Positions 54,131 through 62,445 of a stretch of 64,000 nucleotides of DNA are shown here, piece after piece. Position numbers and translations under genes: made by a program. The DNA comes from Phormidesmis sp963710175 (GTDB taxonomy: Bacteria > Cyanobacteriota > Cyanobacteriia > Phormidesmidales > Phormidesmidaceae). The DNA is taken from contig CAVPZC010000001.1 in assembly GCA_963710175.1 (NCBI GenBank), forward strand, positions 372,001 through 436,000. Reading direction: 5' to 3'. The notes under the pieces are model-generated. The model made no database searches and was not told where the DNA came from. It worked only from the letters and a program-made list of their open reading frames with translations. Positions within the stretch are counted from its first letter, which is position 1. Each line of letters starts with the position of its first letter.

Positions 54131-54304
54131 CGCAAGATTGTAGATAGGCAGATGCCGGCTACAAAAAGGATTTGGGTAACCGTCGTCATCGCAGTAAGGA
54201 TTGTGTCAGAGCTGTAACGGCGGGATGTTGATTGGCCGGCTTATCGATAGAACAGAATGTGGGGCTGATTGATTTGTGATTTCTAGTGTATCTGCTCTCT
54301 TTTT
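54131..54304. repeat. Right copy of 174-bp island-flanking direct repeat
   Basis: Identical to 14585-14758. To its right the sequence (GCGCTATTCAGC...) leads into the TRAP transporter promoter. To its left lies the IS5-family remnant. Confidence 0.95.
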
Positions 54305-54418
54305 TGCGCTATTCAGCGCTTGGCTTGTCTGCAACTGGCTCCAACTCAAAGATGTTCAGCTAGAAACGTTGAAATCGGGGGATCCCGTCACGCGATAATA
54401 TACCTTGTGTAGTCTCTG
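54305..54418 (+). promoter_or_regulatory. Upstream region of the TRAP transporter genes
   Basis: A gene-free stretch with GATAATATACC around 54395-54405 that could be a -10 element about 15-20 bp before the first ATG. No operator is recognised. Confidence 0.35.
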
Positions 54419-54991
54419 ATGCTGGACTCGAGTGAAATGACAGGTCAGCCTAAGCGATCGCTCCTATCCCTCTCTCATAAAATTAACCGCTTCACCAATC
54501 TCATTGGCCGTCTTGCCTACTGGCTAGTGCTGATCATGATTGGCGTCGGCGTTTGGAACGTGCTGGGCCGCTACATCGGCAACGCTGTCGGTCAAAATCT
54601 TAGCTCTAACGCGCTGATTGAAACTCAGTGGTACCTGTTCGATTTGGTCTTTCTGCTCGGCGCTGCCTACACCCTTCAGCACAACGAACATGTCCGCGTT
54701 GATGTTTTTTACGCCCGGTGGAATCGTCGGCGCAGAGCGATCGCCGATCTCATCGGCACCCTATTCTTCCTCTTACCTTTCTCCGTTCTGGTGATCTGGT
54801 TCTCTTGGGGCGCAGTGGCCAAATCCTGGGCCGTCCGCGAAACCTCCCCCGATCCCGGCGGCCTCGCCCGCTACCCAATCAAAACTGTGATTATCGTCAG
54901 CTTTGTCCTGCTGATCTTGCAAGGTATTTCAGACGCAATTAAGAACTTCGCCATCATCCAAGGTAATCTGCCAGCCGAGGAAGAAACATGA
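54419..54991 (+). CDS. dctQ: TRAP transporter small membrane subunit (DctQ)
   Basis: 190 residues with four membrane helices (about 28-50, 68-85, 108-130, 150-172): NLIGRLAYWLVLIMIGVGVW, IETQWYLFDLVFLLGAAYTL, and HNEHVRVDVFYARW, the family motif. It pairs with DctM, with a 4-bp overlap (ATGA). It forms the membrane part of a Na+- or H+-driven, binding-protein-dependent uptake system for organic acids. Confidence 0.92.
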   Translation: MLDSSEMTGQPKRSLLSLSHKINRFTNLIGRLAYWLVLIMIGVGVWNVLGRYIGNAVGQNLSSNALIETQWYLFDLVFLLGAAYTLQHNEHVRVDVFYARWNRRRRAIADLIGTLFFLLPFSVLVIWFSWGAVAKSWAVRETSPDPGGLARYPIKTVIIVSFVLLILQGISDAIKNFAIIQGNLPAEEET

Positions 54992-56319
54992 TTACTGATT
55001 GGCTCGGCCCTGCTATGTTCGTGGGAGCCCTGGCGCTCCTTTCCCTCGGCTATCCGGTCGCTTTCTCCCTCGGCGGCGTGGCTATTCTCTTTGGCCTAAT
55101 GGGTATTGCGCTTGGCGTTTTCGATCCGATTTTTCTCACGGCGATGCCTCAGAGAATTTTCGGCATTATGAATAACTTTACGCTGTTGGCGATTCCCTAC
55201 TTTATTTTTATGGGGGCGATGCTAGAAAAATCTGGCATCGCTGAAGATCTGTTAGAAACGATGGGCAGCTTGTTTGGGCGTATTCGCGGCGGACTAGCGG
55301 TTGCCGTGGTAGTGGTGGGCGCGCTGCTGGCGGCAACTACAGGTGTGGTTGCGGCAACGGTTGTTACTATGGGACTAATCTCTCTTCCGACTATGCTGCG
55401 CTACGGATACAGCAAAGACCTCGCCAGCGGTGTGATCGCGGCCTCCGGCACCCTCGGGCAGATTATTCCACCGAGCATTGTGCTGGTGGTGCTAGCCGAT
55501 CAGCTTGGTATTTCTGTTGGAGATTTGTTTTTAGGCTCGGTAATTCCGGGGCTGATGATGGCCGGAGCGTTTGTGGTGCATGTGCTGGCGATCGCCTTCT
55601 TCCGCCCTGACATGGCCCCAGCACTCCCTACCGAACTCCTTGCCATTCGCGGCAAAGCTCTCTTTCTCAAAGTTATTAAGGTGATGGTACCGCCCCTGGC
55701 GCTAATCTTGCTGGTGCTCGGCAGCATTTTCTTTGGGGTAGCGACCCCGACAGAAGCCGGAGCATTGGGTTGTTTCGGTGCAATTATCCTGGCAGCGCTG
55801 AAAGGTCAATTAAGACTCACCGGATTGAGAGAAGTGTGCGATCAAACCCTGCGCATGACCAGTATGGTGATCTTTATTTTGATTGGGTCAACGGCGTTTA
55901 GTCTGGTGTTTAGGGGGTTGCGGGGCGATCGCTTCATCTTCAACGCACTTACCAATCTTCCCGGCGGCGACATCGGCTTTTTGATCGTCAGCATGGTCAC
56001 CATTTTCATTCTCGGCTTTTTCATCGATTTCTTTGAAATCGCCTTTATTGTGGTTCCGCTCTTCGCCCCCATCGCTCAGCAAATCGGGATCGACTTGGTC
56101 TGGTACGGCGTCATCATTGGCGCAAATATGCAAACCTCTTTTCTCACCCCGCCCTTTGGCTTCGCCCTGTTCTACTTGCGTGGCGTCGCTCCCAAAGAAA
56201 TCACCACCGGCAACATCTATCGCGGCGTTGTCCCGTTTATCGCTTTGCAGCTAATCGTTCTGGTCGCTATCATCGCTTTTCCTCCGCTGGTAAACTGGCT
56301 CCCTTCTATCAGCCAATAG
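54988..56319 (+). CDS. dctM: TRAP transporter large membrane subunit (DctM)
   Basis: 443 residues, about 12 membrane helices. Family blocks include FMGAMLEKSGIAEDLLETMG, ATTGVVAATVVTMGLISLPT, SGTLGQIIPPSIVLVVLADQ, TPTEAGALGCFGAIILA and FIDFFEIAFIVVPLFAPIAQ. Length and motifs are complete. The binding protein is encoded 1 kb downstream on the other strand. Confidence 0.95.
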   Translation: MITDWLGPAMFVGALALLSLGYPVAFSLGGVAILFGLMGIALGVFDPIFLTAMPQRIFGIMNNFTLLAIPYFIFMGAMLEKSGIAEDLLETMGSLFGRIRGGLAVAVVVVGALLAATTGVVAATVVTMGLISLPTMLRYGYSKDLASGVIAASGTLGQIIPPSIVLVVLADQLGISVGDLFLGSVIPGLMMAGAFVVHVLAIAFFRPDMAPALPTELLAIRGKALFLKVIKVMVPPLALILLVLGSIFFGVATPTEAGALGCFGAIILAALKGQLRLTGLREVCDQTLRMTSMVIFILIGSTAFSLVFRGLRGDRFIFNALTNLPGGDIGFLIVSMVTIFILGFFIDFFEIAFIVVPLFAPIAQQIGIDLVWYGVIIGANMQTSFLTPPFGFALFYLRGVAPKEITTGNIYRGVVPFIALQLIVLVAIIAFPPLVNWLPSISQ

Positions 56320-56433
56320 CTAATCCGTAAACCACCCTGTCAGACTCAAGCTAGCGAAGTCAGCCCAAAGATTGTATATTCAACTCCACAGCTATGGAGC
56401 TGCTTTTCAGTAACCTTTTCCTTCGCCGTCGTG

Positions 56434-56943
56434 ATGGCTTCCACCGCAGAGAGCGCTCAAAACCAAGCTCAAAACCAGGCCCGAGAAATCGCCCAGCAAA
56501 TGTCGCAAGAATGTGTAGCCCGCAGGCTCCGGCAGGTCAACCGCACCATCACCCGCCTTTACGACGATGCCCTCCGCCCCTTCGGTCTCACCGTCAACCA
56601 GCTCAATATCCTAGCCGTCATCCTCAGCGAACAGCAACTCCGCCCCGGTCAGCTTGGTCAAAGCCTCGGCATGGAAAAGTCTACCGTTAGCCGCACCGTA
56701 GATCGTATGGTCAGCAAAGGCTGGCTGAAAATTTCTCCTGGCAAAGACAGCCGCACTCAGCTACTGGGTGTCACAAAAAAGGGGCAGCAGCTCTTGCTGT
56801 CGGTCACGCCTATATGGGACGCTCTACAAGCAGGCGTTCTCACACCTGGCGACAACAACATTCTACAAATGCTCGCTCTCGATCAGGAACCTGCCCCCAC
56901 CGAAACAGACCCACCCCTCACAGCAGACGACTTTTATCTTTGA
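56434..56943 (+). CDS. MarR-family transcriptional regulator
   Basis: 169 residues from ATG 56434 (GTG 56431 is adjacent). Winged-helix domain about 25-145: LRQVNRTITRLYDDALRPFG, LTVNQLNILAVILSEQQLRP, the recognition helix MEKSTVSRTVDRMVSKGWL and wing GKDSRTQLLGVTKKG. It lies between the TRAP membrane genes and the binding-protein gene and is a likely regulator of them. The ligand is unknown. Confidence 0.9.
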   Translation: MASTAESAQNQAQNQAREIAQQMSQECVARRLRQVNRTITRLYDDALRPFGLTVNQLNILAVILSEQQLRPGQLGQSLGMEKSTVSRTVDRMVSKGWLKISPGKDSRTQLLGVTKKGQQLLLSVTPIWDALQAGVLTPGDNNILQMLALDQEPAPTETDPPLTADDFYL

Positions 56944-57040
56944 GGGTGTCAATACCAGTCCTCCACATACATTAAGACGGCTCTCTCGGAACATCTTCTC
57001 CCGTGCCTGCCCTAATTTCCTCTACGGTAGGGAAGTCCGG

Positions 57041-57253
57041 CTAAGCGCCAGCAGTCTTTTGAACAACAGCTTCCCAGGCGGCTGGTTTCTGTTGCCGATC
57101 TATTTCTTCTGGAGACGTCTCTGAATCATCGGGCATCGGAATAGAATGATCGCCTAGTGCATGTCGTGAATTTACCAATTCTAGAGTTGTCTGAAGCTGA
57201 GAGACCGGTAATCGCTGTAGCTTGCTGACAATCTTGTCTACAAGTGCTTCCAT
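57041..57253 (-). CDS. Hypothetical small protein (70 aa), possibly antitoxin-like
   Basis: MEALVDKIVSKLQRLPVSQL followed by QTTLELVNSRHALGD and a Pro/Ser/Glu-rich tail. The N-terminus resembles small antitoxin or DUF2281-like proteins. No toxin gene is seen next to it; 56944-57040 holds nothing recognisable. Confidence 0.45.
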   Translation of the reverse strand: MEALVDKIVSKLQRLPVSQLQTTLELVNSRHALGDHSIPMPDDSETSPEEIDRQQKPAAWEAVVQKTAGA

Positions 57254-57360
57254 AATTCTCCCTCACTCAAGCGCCATAAAACCTAATCAAACTATAGGCA
57301 CAAAGGCTATCCTGGCTGATACAGAACCTACCGGCACCAGATTTATATCTGCATATCTGG

Positions 57361-58455
57361 TTACTTATTTACAAACTGCGAAAAGCTCAGCTCGTTTATT
57401 TTGTTCCAGCTTTGTACAGAGTCGCGGAACTGCTTCCAACCTTCGTAGACCTCTTTAAAGGTGCCGTCTTTGCTAGCGTTATCTTCTAAAAAGTCGGTAG
57501 AGGCAGCAGCGGCAGCGGTAAGAATTTCATCGCTGTAGGGCGTTAGTTCGGTGCCCTGTTCTACCAAGCTCTGGAGCGCTGTGCCATTGAGCGCGTCGTA
57601 CTTTGCCAGCATGTTGATATTAGATTCGTAAGTCGCTGTCTTAAAAACCTCTTGATATTCTTCTGGCAGCGCGTTCCAAACATCCAGATTCACGGTCGCA
57701 TCAAGCGTTGCCCCAGGCTCCCACCAGCCGGGATAGTAGTAGTACCTAGCCGCCTCGTGCAGCCCTAGCTTTTCGTCGTCATAGGGTCCGACGAATTCTG
57801 CCGCATCGATTGCGCCCCGATCTAGCGCCAGAAAAATCTCGCCGCCTGGGAGCACCTGCACATTGACGCCGAGCTGAGACATGACCTCACCGCCTAAGCC
57901 CGGGATGCGCATTTTCAAGCCTTTGAGATCGTTCACAGACTGAATTTGGTTCTTAAACCAGCCGCCCATCTGCACGCCAGTGTTGCCAGCCGGAAAGCTG
58001 ATCACGCCGAAATCTGCATATAACTTGTTCATGACGTCTAGGCCGTCGCCGTGGTAATACCAGGCGTTTTGCTGCTGCGCGTTGAGGCCAAAGGGTACGG
58101 TGGTGCCAAAGGCCAGGGCCGGGTTTTTGCCGACGTAGTAGTAAGCGGCGCTGTGGCCACATTCGACGGTGCCCTCCTGTACGGCATCGAGCACTTGCAG
58201 TCCCGGGACGATTTCGCCAGCGGCGTAGGGGTCAATGGTGAAGCGGCCATTGGTGAGGGCAGATATGCGATCGCACACCGTCTGCGCTCCCCCATAAATG
58301 GTGTCTAACGACTGCGGCCAGCTCGTCGCCATCCGCCACTGGATCCGAGGCAAGTCGCCGCTGGTGGTGCTACTGCTACTCTGCTGAGAGCAGGCGGATA
58401 GCGCGGTACTGCTGGCAGCGATCGCCCCACAACCCAAGATTCGTCTACGTTTCAT
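57361..58455 (-). CDS. dctP: TRAP transporter substrate-binding lipoprotein (DctP/TakP type)
   Basis: 364 residues. The N-terminal MKRRRILGCGAIAASSTALS then AC forms an Arg-rich signal with lipobox. The binding fold is RIQWRMATSWPQSLDTIYGG, GNTGVQMGGWFKNQIQSVND and LKGLKMRIPGLGGEVMSQLG, then VQVLPGGEIFLALDRGAIDA with AEFVGPYDDEKLGLHEAARY. This resembles TakP-type proteins that bind 2-oxo acids; the substrate is inferred. It faces the DctQM genes from the opposite strand. Confidence 0.93.
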   Translation of the reverse strand: MKRRRILGCGAIAASSTALSACSQQSSSSTTSGDLPRIQWRMATSWPQSLDTIYGGAQTVCDRISALTNGRFTIDPYAAGEIVPGLQVLDAVQEGTVECGHSAAYYYVGKNPALAFGTTVPFGLNAQQQNAWYYHGDGLDVMNKLYADFGVISFPAGNTGVQMGGWFKNQIQSVNDLKGLKMRIPGLGGEVMSQLGVNVQVLPGGEIFLALDRGAIDAAEFVGPYDDEKLGLHEAARYYYYPGWWEPGATLDATVNLDVWNALPEEYQEVFKTATYESNINMLAKYDALNGTALQSLVEQGTELTPYSDEILTAAAAASTDFLEDNASKDGTFKEVYEGWKQFRDSVQSWNKINELSFSQFVNK

Positions 58456-58658
58456 CAGCTCAGACCGGTTAATTCACGTATTGTCTGATACGTTTCAAAC
58501 AACCCCTTCATTAAATCACCCAGCGTAGAGCCCATTACCCTCTATTTACAGTCAGTAATGGGTCAGTAATACTTGAGCCCCTCTTTGGATGAAGAGATGA
58601 TAGAATCTAGCAGAGATTGGTTCTGATATCACAGCAGACCAATGCTCCCAAAAGCCAA

Positions 58659-58732
58659 GGACATGTAGCTCAGTTGGATAGAGCATCAGATTCCGGTTCT
58701 GAGGGTCGGGGGTTCGAATCCCTCCATGTTCG
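58659..58732 (+). tRNA. trnR-CCG: tRNA-Arg(CCG)
   Basis: A complete cloverleaf. Acceptor GGACATG pairs with CATGTTC (one G-U pair), D arm GTAGCTCAGTTGGATAGAGC, anticodon stem TCAGA/TCTGA with loop TTCCGGT (CCG at 58693-58695), T arm with GGTTCGAATCC. No CCA is encoded. It lies 36 bp before the kaiC stop, on the opposite strand. Confidence 0.96.
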
Positions 58733-58768
58733 TCAGGTCTGAAAGCCTCTAGAAAGGCTTCTACAAAA

Positions 58769-60337
58769 CTACGGGGATCCATCTAAGGCATCCTTTCTTT
58801 TGCGCACGCCCTGCACAATTCGTGAGAGTTCGTTCTTTTCGTTAGTCGTCACCCGTCTAGGCGAACCGCTGATAATGCCTTCCAGATTACGAAACGACTC
58901 TTGAATCTGCGGGCCGCCGTTGTCGATAGTGTATTCGCGAATAGCCTTGTCATGCCAGGAGCCGCGCATCTTAAAGACATTGATCGCCCGCGACATTTCA
59001 CCGCGAACCTCAACGTATTGCAGCATCAAGATCGTATCTGTAATCGTAGAAATGTGGGAGTCAGTGATGGAGTGAGAACCCATAAACTGCTCGGTAGTAT
59101 TGGTGAAAAAGCCGGTAATTTCCTCCTGCTTTGCATAGCCGGTCACCCCAATCACAAACTGCCGAAAGGCGTTATTATTTACCCCCCGATCTAGCGCCGA
59201 GAGTGAATCAATCGCAATTCGCGAAGGCTTAAATTCTGAAATCTGCGACTTGATAATTTGCAGGTGATCTTCTAGCCCCGTTGATTCGGGGTAGGCACAG
59301 ATAATCTTGAGCAGGCCCTGGCGCTCTAGCTCTTCAAAGTCGATGCCCCAGGAGGCGGCGTTGCGCGATAGCTGCGATCTCGATTCCTCATAGGCAAAGA
59401 GAATAGAGCGCTCGCCATTCTCACAGGCATTGGCCAAAAAATTGCTGACCAGCAGCGTCTTACCCGTCCCAGTCGCTCCAGTCGCCAAAATAATCGAATC
59501 TTTAAAGAAGCCGCCGCCGCACATCTTATCTAGCGTCGGCACCCCTGAAGATACTCGCACATTAGAAGACCGTTGAGTTAAGCGCATCGCACCCAGCGGG
59601 AAAATACTAATGCCTTCATCGGTAATCGTAAAGGGATATTCTCCTTTCATGTGAGTGGTGCCCCGCAGCTTCAAAATCTCCAGGGTGCGGCGGCGGCGCT
59701 CAGCGTCCAGGGCGTTGCGCACAATCACCACATTATCTGAGACAAATTCTTCCACCCCAAAGCGAGCAACCGGCCCATATTCCTCCATGCGCTCTGTGGT
59801 CATTAAGGTCGTTGTGCCCATTTGCTTGAGCCGGGCCAGCAGCCGAAAAATTTCTCGCCTGACGACTTCAGCCGCGTCGTACTGATGGAAAACGGCTGTT
59901 ATAGAATCAATCGAAACGCGCTTGGCTCTATATTTGCGAATGGCGTACTGAATCCTTTCGATCAATGCCGACAGGTCAAAATCACCTACAACTTCCTGCC
60001 CTTCGGGATCGGGGCAGGCATCGAGAATAAAAAGCCTGCCGCTGTCAATGAGGGCCTGCAAGTCCCAGCCGAAGCTATAGGCGTTAGTGATGATATCAGC
60101 GGGAGATTCTTCAAAGGTGACAAAGACGCCAGGTTCGTCAAAATAGGTCATGCCGTGGTAGAGGAACTGTACGGCGAGCAGTGTCTTACCGGTGCCTGAG
60201 GTGCCGCTCACCAGGGTAGATCGGCCAACCGGCAGACCGCCGTGGCTAATATCGTCAAAGCCTTCGATCATCGTGCGGATCTTCTGCACCCCTTTTGAGC
60301 GGGTGATCGCCTGACTATCAGCTGAGGGTGGTTTCAT
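58769..60337 (-). CDS. kaiC: Circadian clock protein KaiC
   Basis: 522 residues from ATG 60337; the in-frame start at 60448 would overlap kaiB and is rejected. Double RecA-like ATPase: CI Walker A GTSGTGKT and CII Walker A GATGTGKT, catalytic Glu pairs (TFEE, AYEESRSQ), and the phosphorylation pair in DSHISTITDT (S431/T432 in the model protein). The C-terminal tail that KaiA binds is present (ELSRIVQGVRKRKDALDG). It forms a hexameric autokinase/phosphatase, the clock core. Confidence 0.98.
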   Translation of the reverse strand: MKPPSADSQAITRSKGVQKIRTMIEGFDDISHGGLPVGRSTLVSGTSGTGKTLLAVQFLYHGMTYFDEPGVFVTFEESPADIITNAYSFGWDLQALIDSGRLFILDACPDPEGQEVVGDFDLSALIERIQYAIRKYRAKRVSIDSITAVFHQYDAAEVVRREIFRLLARLKQMGTTTLMTTERMEEYGPVARFGVEEFVSDNVVIVRNALDAERRRRTLEILKLRGTTHMKGEYPFTITDEGISIFPLGAMRLTQRSSNVRVSSGVPTLDKMCGGGFFKDSIILATGATGTGKTLLVSNFLANACENGERSILFAYEESRSQLSRNAASWGIDFEELERQGLLKIICAYPESTGLEDHLQIIKSQISEFKPSRIAIDSLSALDRGVNNNAFRQFVIGVTGYAKQEEITGFFTNTTEQFMGSHSITDSHISTITDTILMLQYVEVRGEMSRAINVFKMRGSWHDKAIREYTIDNGGPQIQESFRNLEGIISGSPRRVTTNEKNELSRIVQGVRKRKDALDGSP

Positions 60338-60395
60338 AACGGTTTGTTGAAAGCTGTTTAAAGAAAAGAATGGCGTCTCCGCCGTAACCGTCGAA

Positions 60396-60707
60396 CTAGC
60401 TAAACAGTCCGTTTTCTCGCAATTCATCATAGAGAAGATCGAGCCCAATCAAAACCCTGTCCCGGTCTGAGAGATCGCCGATAATCTTACGGACGGGTGG
60501 CGGCAAAATCTTCGCTAGTGTAGGGGTTGCCGATATTTTATCTTCCTCGGCCAGCTGAGGATTTTTGAGTACGTCAATCACCTTCAGGGCATATACGCCC
60601 TGGAACTCTGTTTCTAGAATGGTGTTTAACACTCTCAGCGCTCGCGCAGAGCTGGGAGTATTGCCAGCCACGTATAGCTTTAGGATATAGGTCTGCTGTG
60701 CGCTCAT
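60396..60707 (-). CDS. kaiB: Circadian clock protein KaiB
   Basis: 103 residues. MSAQQTYILKLYVAGNTPSS, ARALRVLNTILETEFQGVYA and LKVIDVLKNPQLAEEDKISA then TPTLAKILPPPVRKIIGDLS. This is the fold-switching thioredoxin-like KaiB at its usual length. The stop lies 58 bp before kaiC and the start 26 bp after kaiA. It sequesters KaiA on phosphorylated KaiC. Confidence 0.98.
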   Translation of the reverse strand: MSAQQTYILKLYVAGNTPSSARALRVLNTILETEFQGVYALKVIDVLKNPQLAEEDKISATPTLAKILPPPVRKIIGDLSDRDRVLIGLDLLYDELRENGLFS

Positions 60708-60733
60708 AGTTATTTAGCAATAATGAAAGGCCG

Positions 60734-61669
60734 CTACATGTCTCTGGGGGTTGACCGGCGGTACATCTCGCACAGGTGCGCAATTACGTCAATCAGTGTG
60801 AGCCGGTAGTCTGCCAAAATTTCTTCGTTACGTCCTTCTAACTGTAGCTGTTTGGAAAAGTCGTCGATTAGCTCCATATGAATCTCAACGATTTTGGGTA
60901 CCGACATATCGGCAAAAAAGGCAACGTTGACAAAGTCGTCAATTTTTTGGTTGACCGCGCTATTACTAGCAAAGTAGCTCAAGATAATGTGCTGATAGTC
61001 CTGACGCAGCTTATCTAGAAATTCATCGCGCTCGGAGGCGCTCATATGGCGCAAAAAGTTTCGCTGATTGCGTTTGTAGTACACGCCGGCATAGCCCAGG
61101 CGTTCTCGCAGTTTTTCGGTCAGGCGCTGCTGCTGTAGGCTGAGCAAAAACAAGCGCTTGTCCCTTCTCTCGGCGGCGCTTTCGAGCTGCTTCATCTCGG
61201 GCGTTTTGGCCTTTGTAGGCAGCTGCAAATAGCGGTTCACCGCTTGACGAATGGCCTCATCTACCCCATTTAAGTCGTCAATGTTGAGCGCGGCTACCGC
61301 CTCGTGATAGGAAAATACTAGCTGGCTGACCGCCTTAGCGTCTTCTGGCTCATTTCCTGCTTCAACACTATCTGGCTCGCCTCTTTTGGGCTCTAACAGT
61401 CCTGGCTCAGTGCCTGTAGGGTAGTCTACCGTCAGCGCTGGTAGCAAAATATCGCGCTGCTTCAGCTCTCTCAGAACCCGAAATGCCTCTTCTGATGACT
61501 GCACAATCAGGCAGTCAATGAGGTGGCGATTGCTAATCACCCAGCTGGTAAAGCCAGCAGTCGTCCGACTCCAGCTCACCACAAAACTTTTCTGAGCTAG
61601 CAGCTGACGGAGGGGATCAGCTAGGGACTCAGTGGGAACGAAAATACCAATGAGAAACTGTGCAGACAA
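60734..61669 (-). CDS. kaiA: Circadian clock protein KaiA
   Basis: 311 residues. N-terminal pseudo-receiver domain (1-135: MSAQFLIGIFVPTESLADPL, DCLIVQSSEEAFRVLRELKQ), a linker, then the C-terminal four-helix KaiC-binding domain (about 175-300: LRERLGYAGVYYKRNQRNFL, FFADMSVPKIVEIHMELIDD). Slightly longer than the S. elongatus protein because of an acidic insert near residues 90-115. It stimulates KaiC autophosphorylation. First gene of kaiABC. Confidence 0.97.
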   Translation of the reverse strand: MSAQFLIGIFVPTESLADPLRQLLAQKSFVVSWSRTTAGFTSWVISNRHLIDCLIVQSSEEAFRVLRELKQRDILLPALTVDYPTGTEPGLLEPKRGEPDSVEAGNEPEDAKAVSQLVFSYHEAVAALNIDDLNGVDEAIRQAVNRYLQLPTKAKTPEMKQLESAAERRDKRLFLLSLQQQRLTEKLRERLGYAGVYYKRNQRNFLRHMSASERDEFLDKLRQDYQHIILSYFASNSAVNQKIDDFVNVAFFADMSVPKIVEIHMELIDDFSKQLQLEGRNEEILADYRLTLIDVIAHLCEMYRRSTPRDM

Positions 61670-61868
61670 GGGATTTTCTTAGATCATTGCTAATGTGAAA
61701 TTTAAACAAAACAGTCAAGCCGAGACAATGGCAGGAATATTGAGTATTTGTAGGTAAAAAGCCCACGCGTCAAGCGCATGGTCAATCTCCCATAATGTTG
61801 AGTCTACAAACGTGAATTTAATAAGTATTGCTTATTGTATCTTATTAATAAGCTTATCTATAGCTCCT

Positions 61869-61959
61869 GTCGAGTTGATTAAGACACTTTTATCGGCTGA
61901 AACTGTTATATGACAACAATCAACTCGACTCGCAAAGTAAGAATGCATCCTTACTTTGC
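61869..61959 (+). ncRNA. Putative structured RNA element, copy B
   Basis: GTCGAGTTGA (61869-61878) pairs with TCAACTCGAC (61920-61929) around an inner TGTT/AACA hairpin. GCAAAGTAAG (61932-61941) pairs with CTTACTTTGC (61950-61959) around loop AATGCATC. The fold and loop are those of copy A (12388-12481), but the stem sequences are changed on both sides. It lies 30 bp before a cytochrome gene, so a 5'-UTR role is possible. The 61670-61860 stretch before it has nothing else recognised. Confidence 0.5.
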
Positions 61960-61989
61960 TACATCACGCACAAGTATATAAAGGTCTGT

Positions 61990-62445
61990 ATGGTCTTGGT
62001 TCTCTTTCAGCAATGGTTTTTAGGGGCTATGCGCAGCTGGCAACGGTTGAATGTTGGCGCCTGCTTGGCTGTAGGGCTAGCGATCGCGCTGTTTTGGTCA
62101 GCCCAGGCAAATAGCGCCATGGCCCAGACGCTAACCGGTCAAGCCGCTGTTGCTGAGAGCGCCGCCTTATCTACTGCTCCGCCTGATAGGGAGATTTCTT
62201 CAGGAGAATCGCTCTTTAGCCTTAACTGTGCCGGGTGCCATGCGCATGGCGGCAATATCATTCGCCGGGGCAAAAACCTTAAGCAAAAGACTTTAGTGCG
62301 GCGCGGCTATGGGGAAGCGGGGGCGATCACTCAAATCATCACCCAGGGCAAAGGGGCTATGCCTGCCTACGCAGACCGGCTGACGGGGGAGGAGATTGAG
62401 GCGATCGCCACCTACGTTCTACAGCAGGCCGAATCTGGCTGGTAA
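61990..62445 (+). CDS. Cytochrome c6-family protein (c6B/C-like)
   Basis: 151 residues (ATG 62029 is an alternative start). Signal peptide with a hydrophobic core (VGACLAVGLAIALFWSAQAN) ending NSAMAQ, then a monoheme domain: haem motif CAGCH, GGNIIRRGKNLKQKTLVRRG, axial Met in GKGAMPAYADRL, and EIEAIATYVLQQAESGW. The NIIRRGKNLK block is more like c6B/C than plastocyanin-replacing c6. It is a lumenal electron carrier of less certain role. Confidence 0.9.
   Translation: MVLVLFQQWFLGAMRSWQRLNVGACLAVGLAIALFWSAQANSAMAQTLTGQAAVAESAALSTAPPDREISSGESLFSLNCAGCHAHGGNIIRRGKNLKQKTLVRRGYGEAGAITQIITQGKGAMPAYADRLTGEEIEAIATYVLQQAESGW

Noticed and set aside
55842..56133. Minus-strand ORFs within the DctM gene
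   Set aside because: They are antisense shadows of transmembrane-helix codons, with Lys/Met-rich composition.
60338..60448. N-terminal extension of KaiC
   Set aside because: The extra 37 codons overlap kaiB and are unlike KaiC. ATG 60337 gives the standard 522-residue-class protein.
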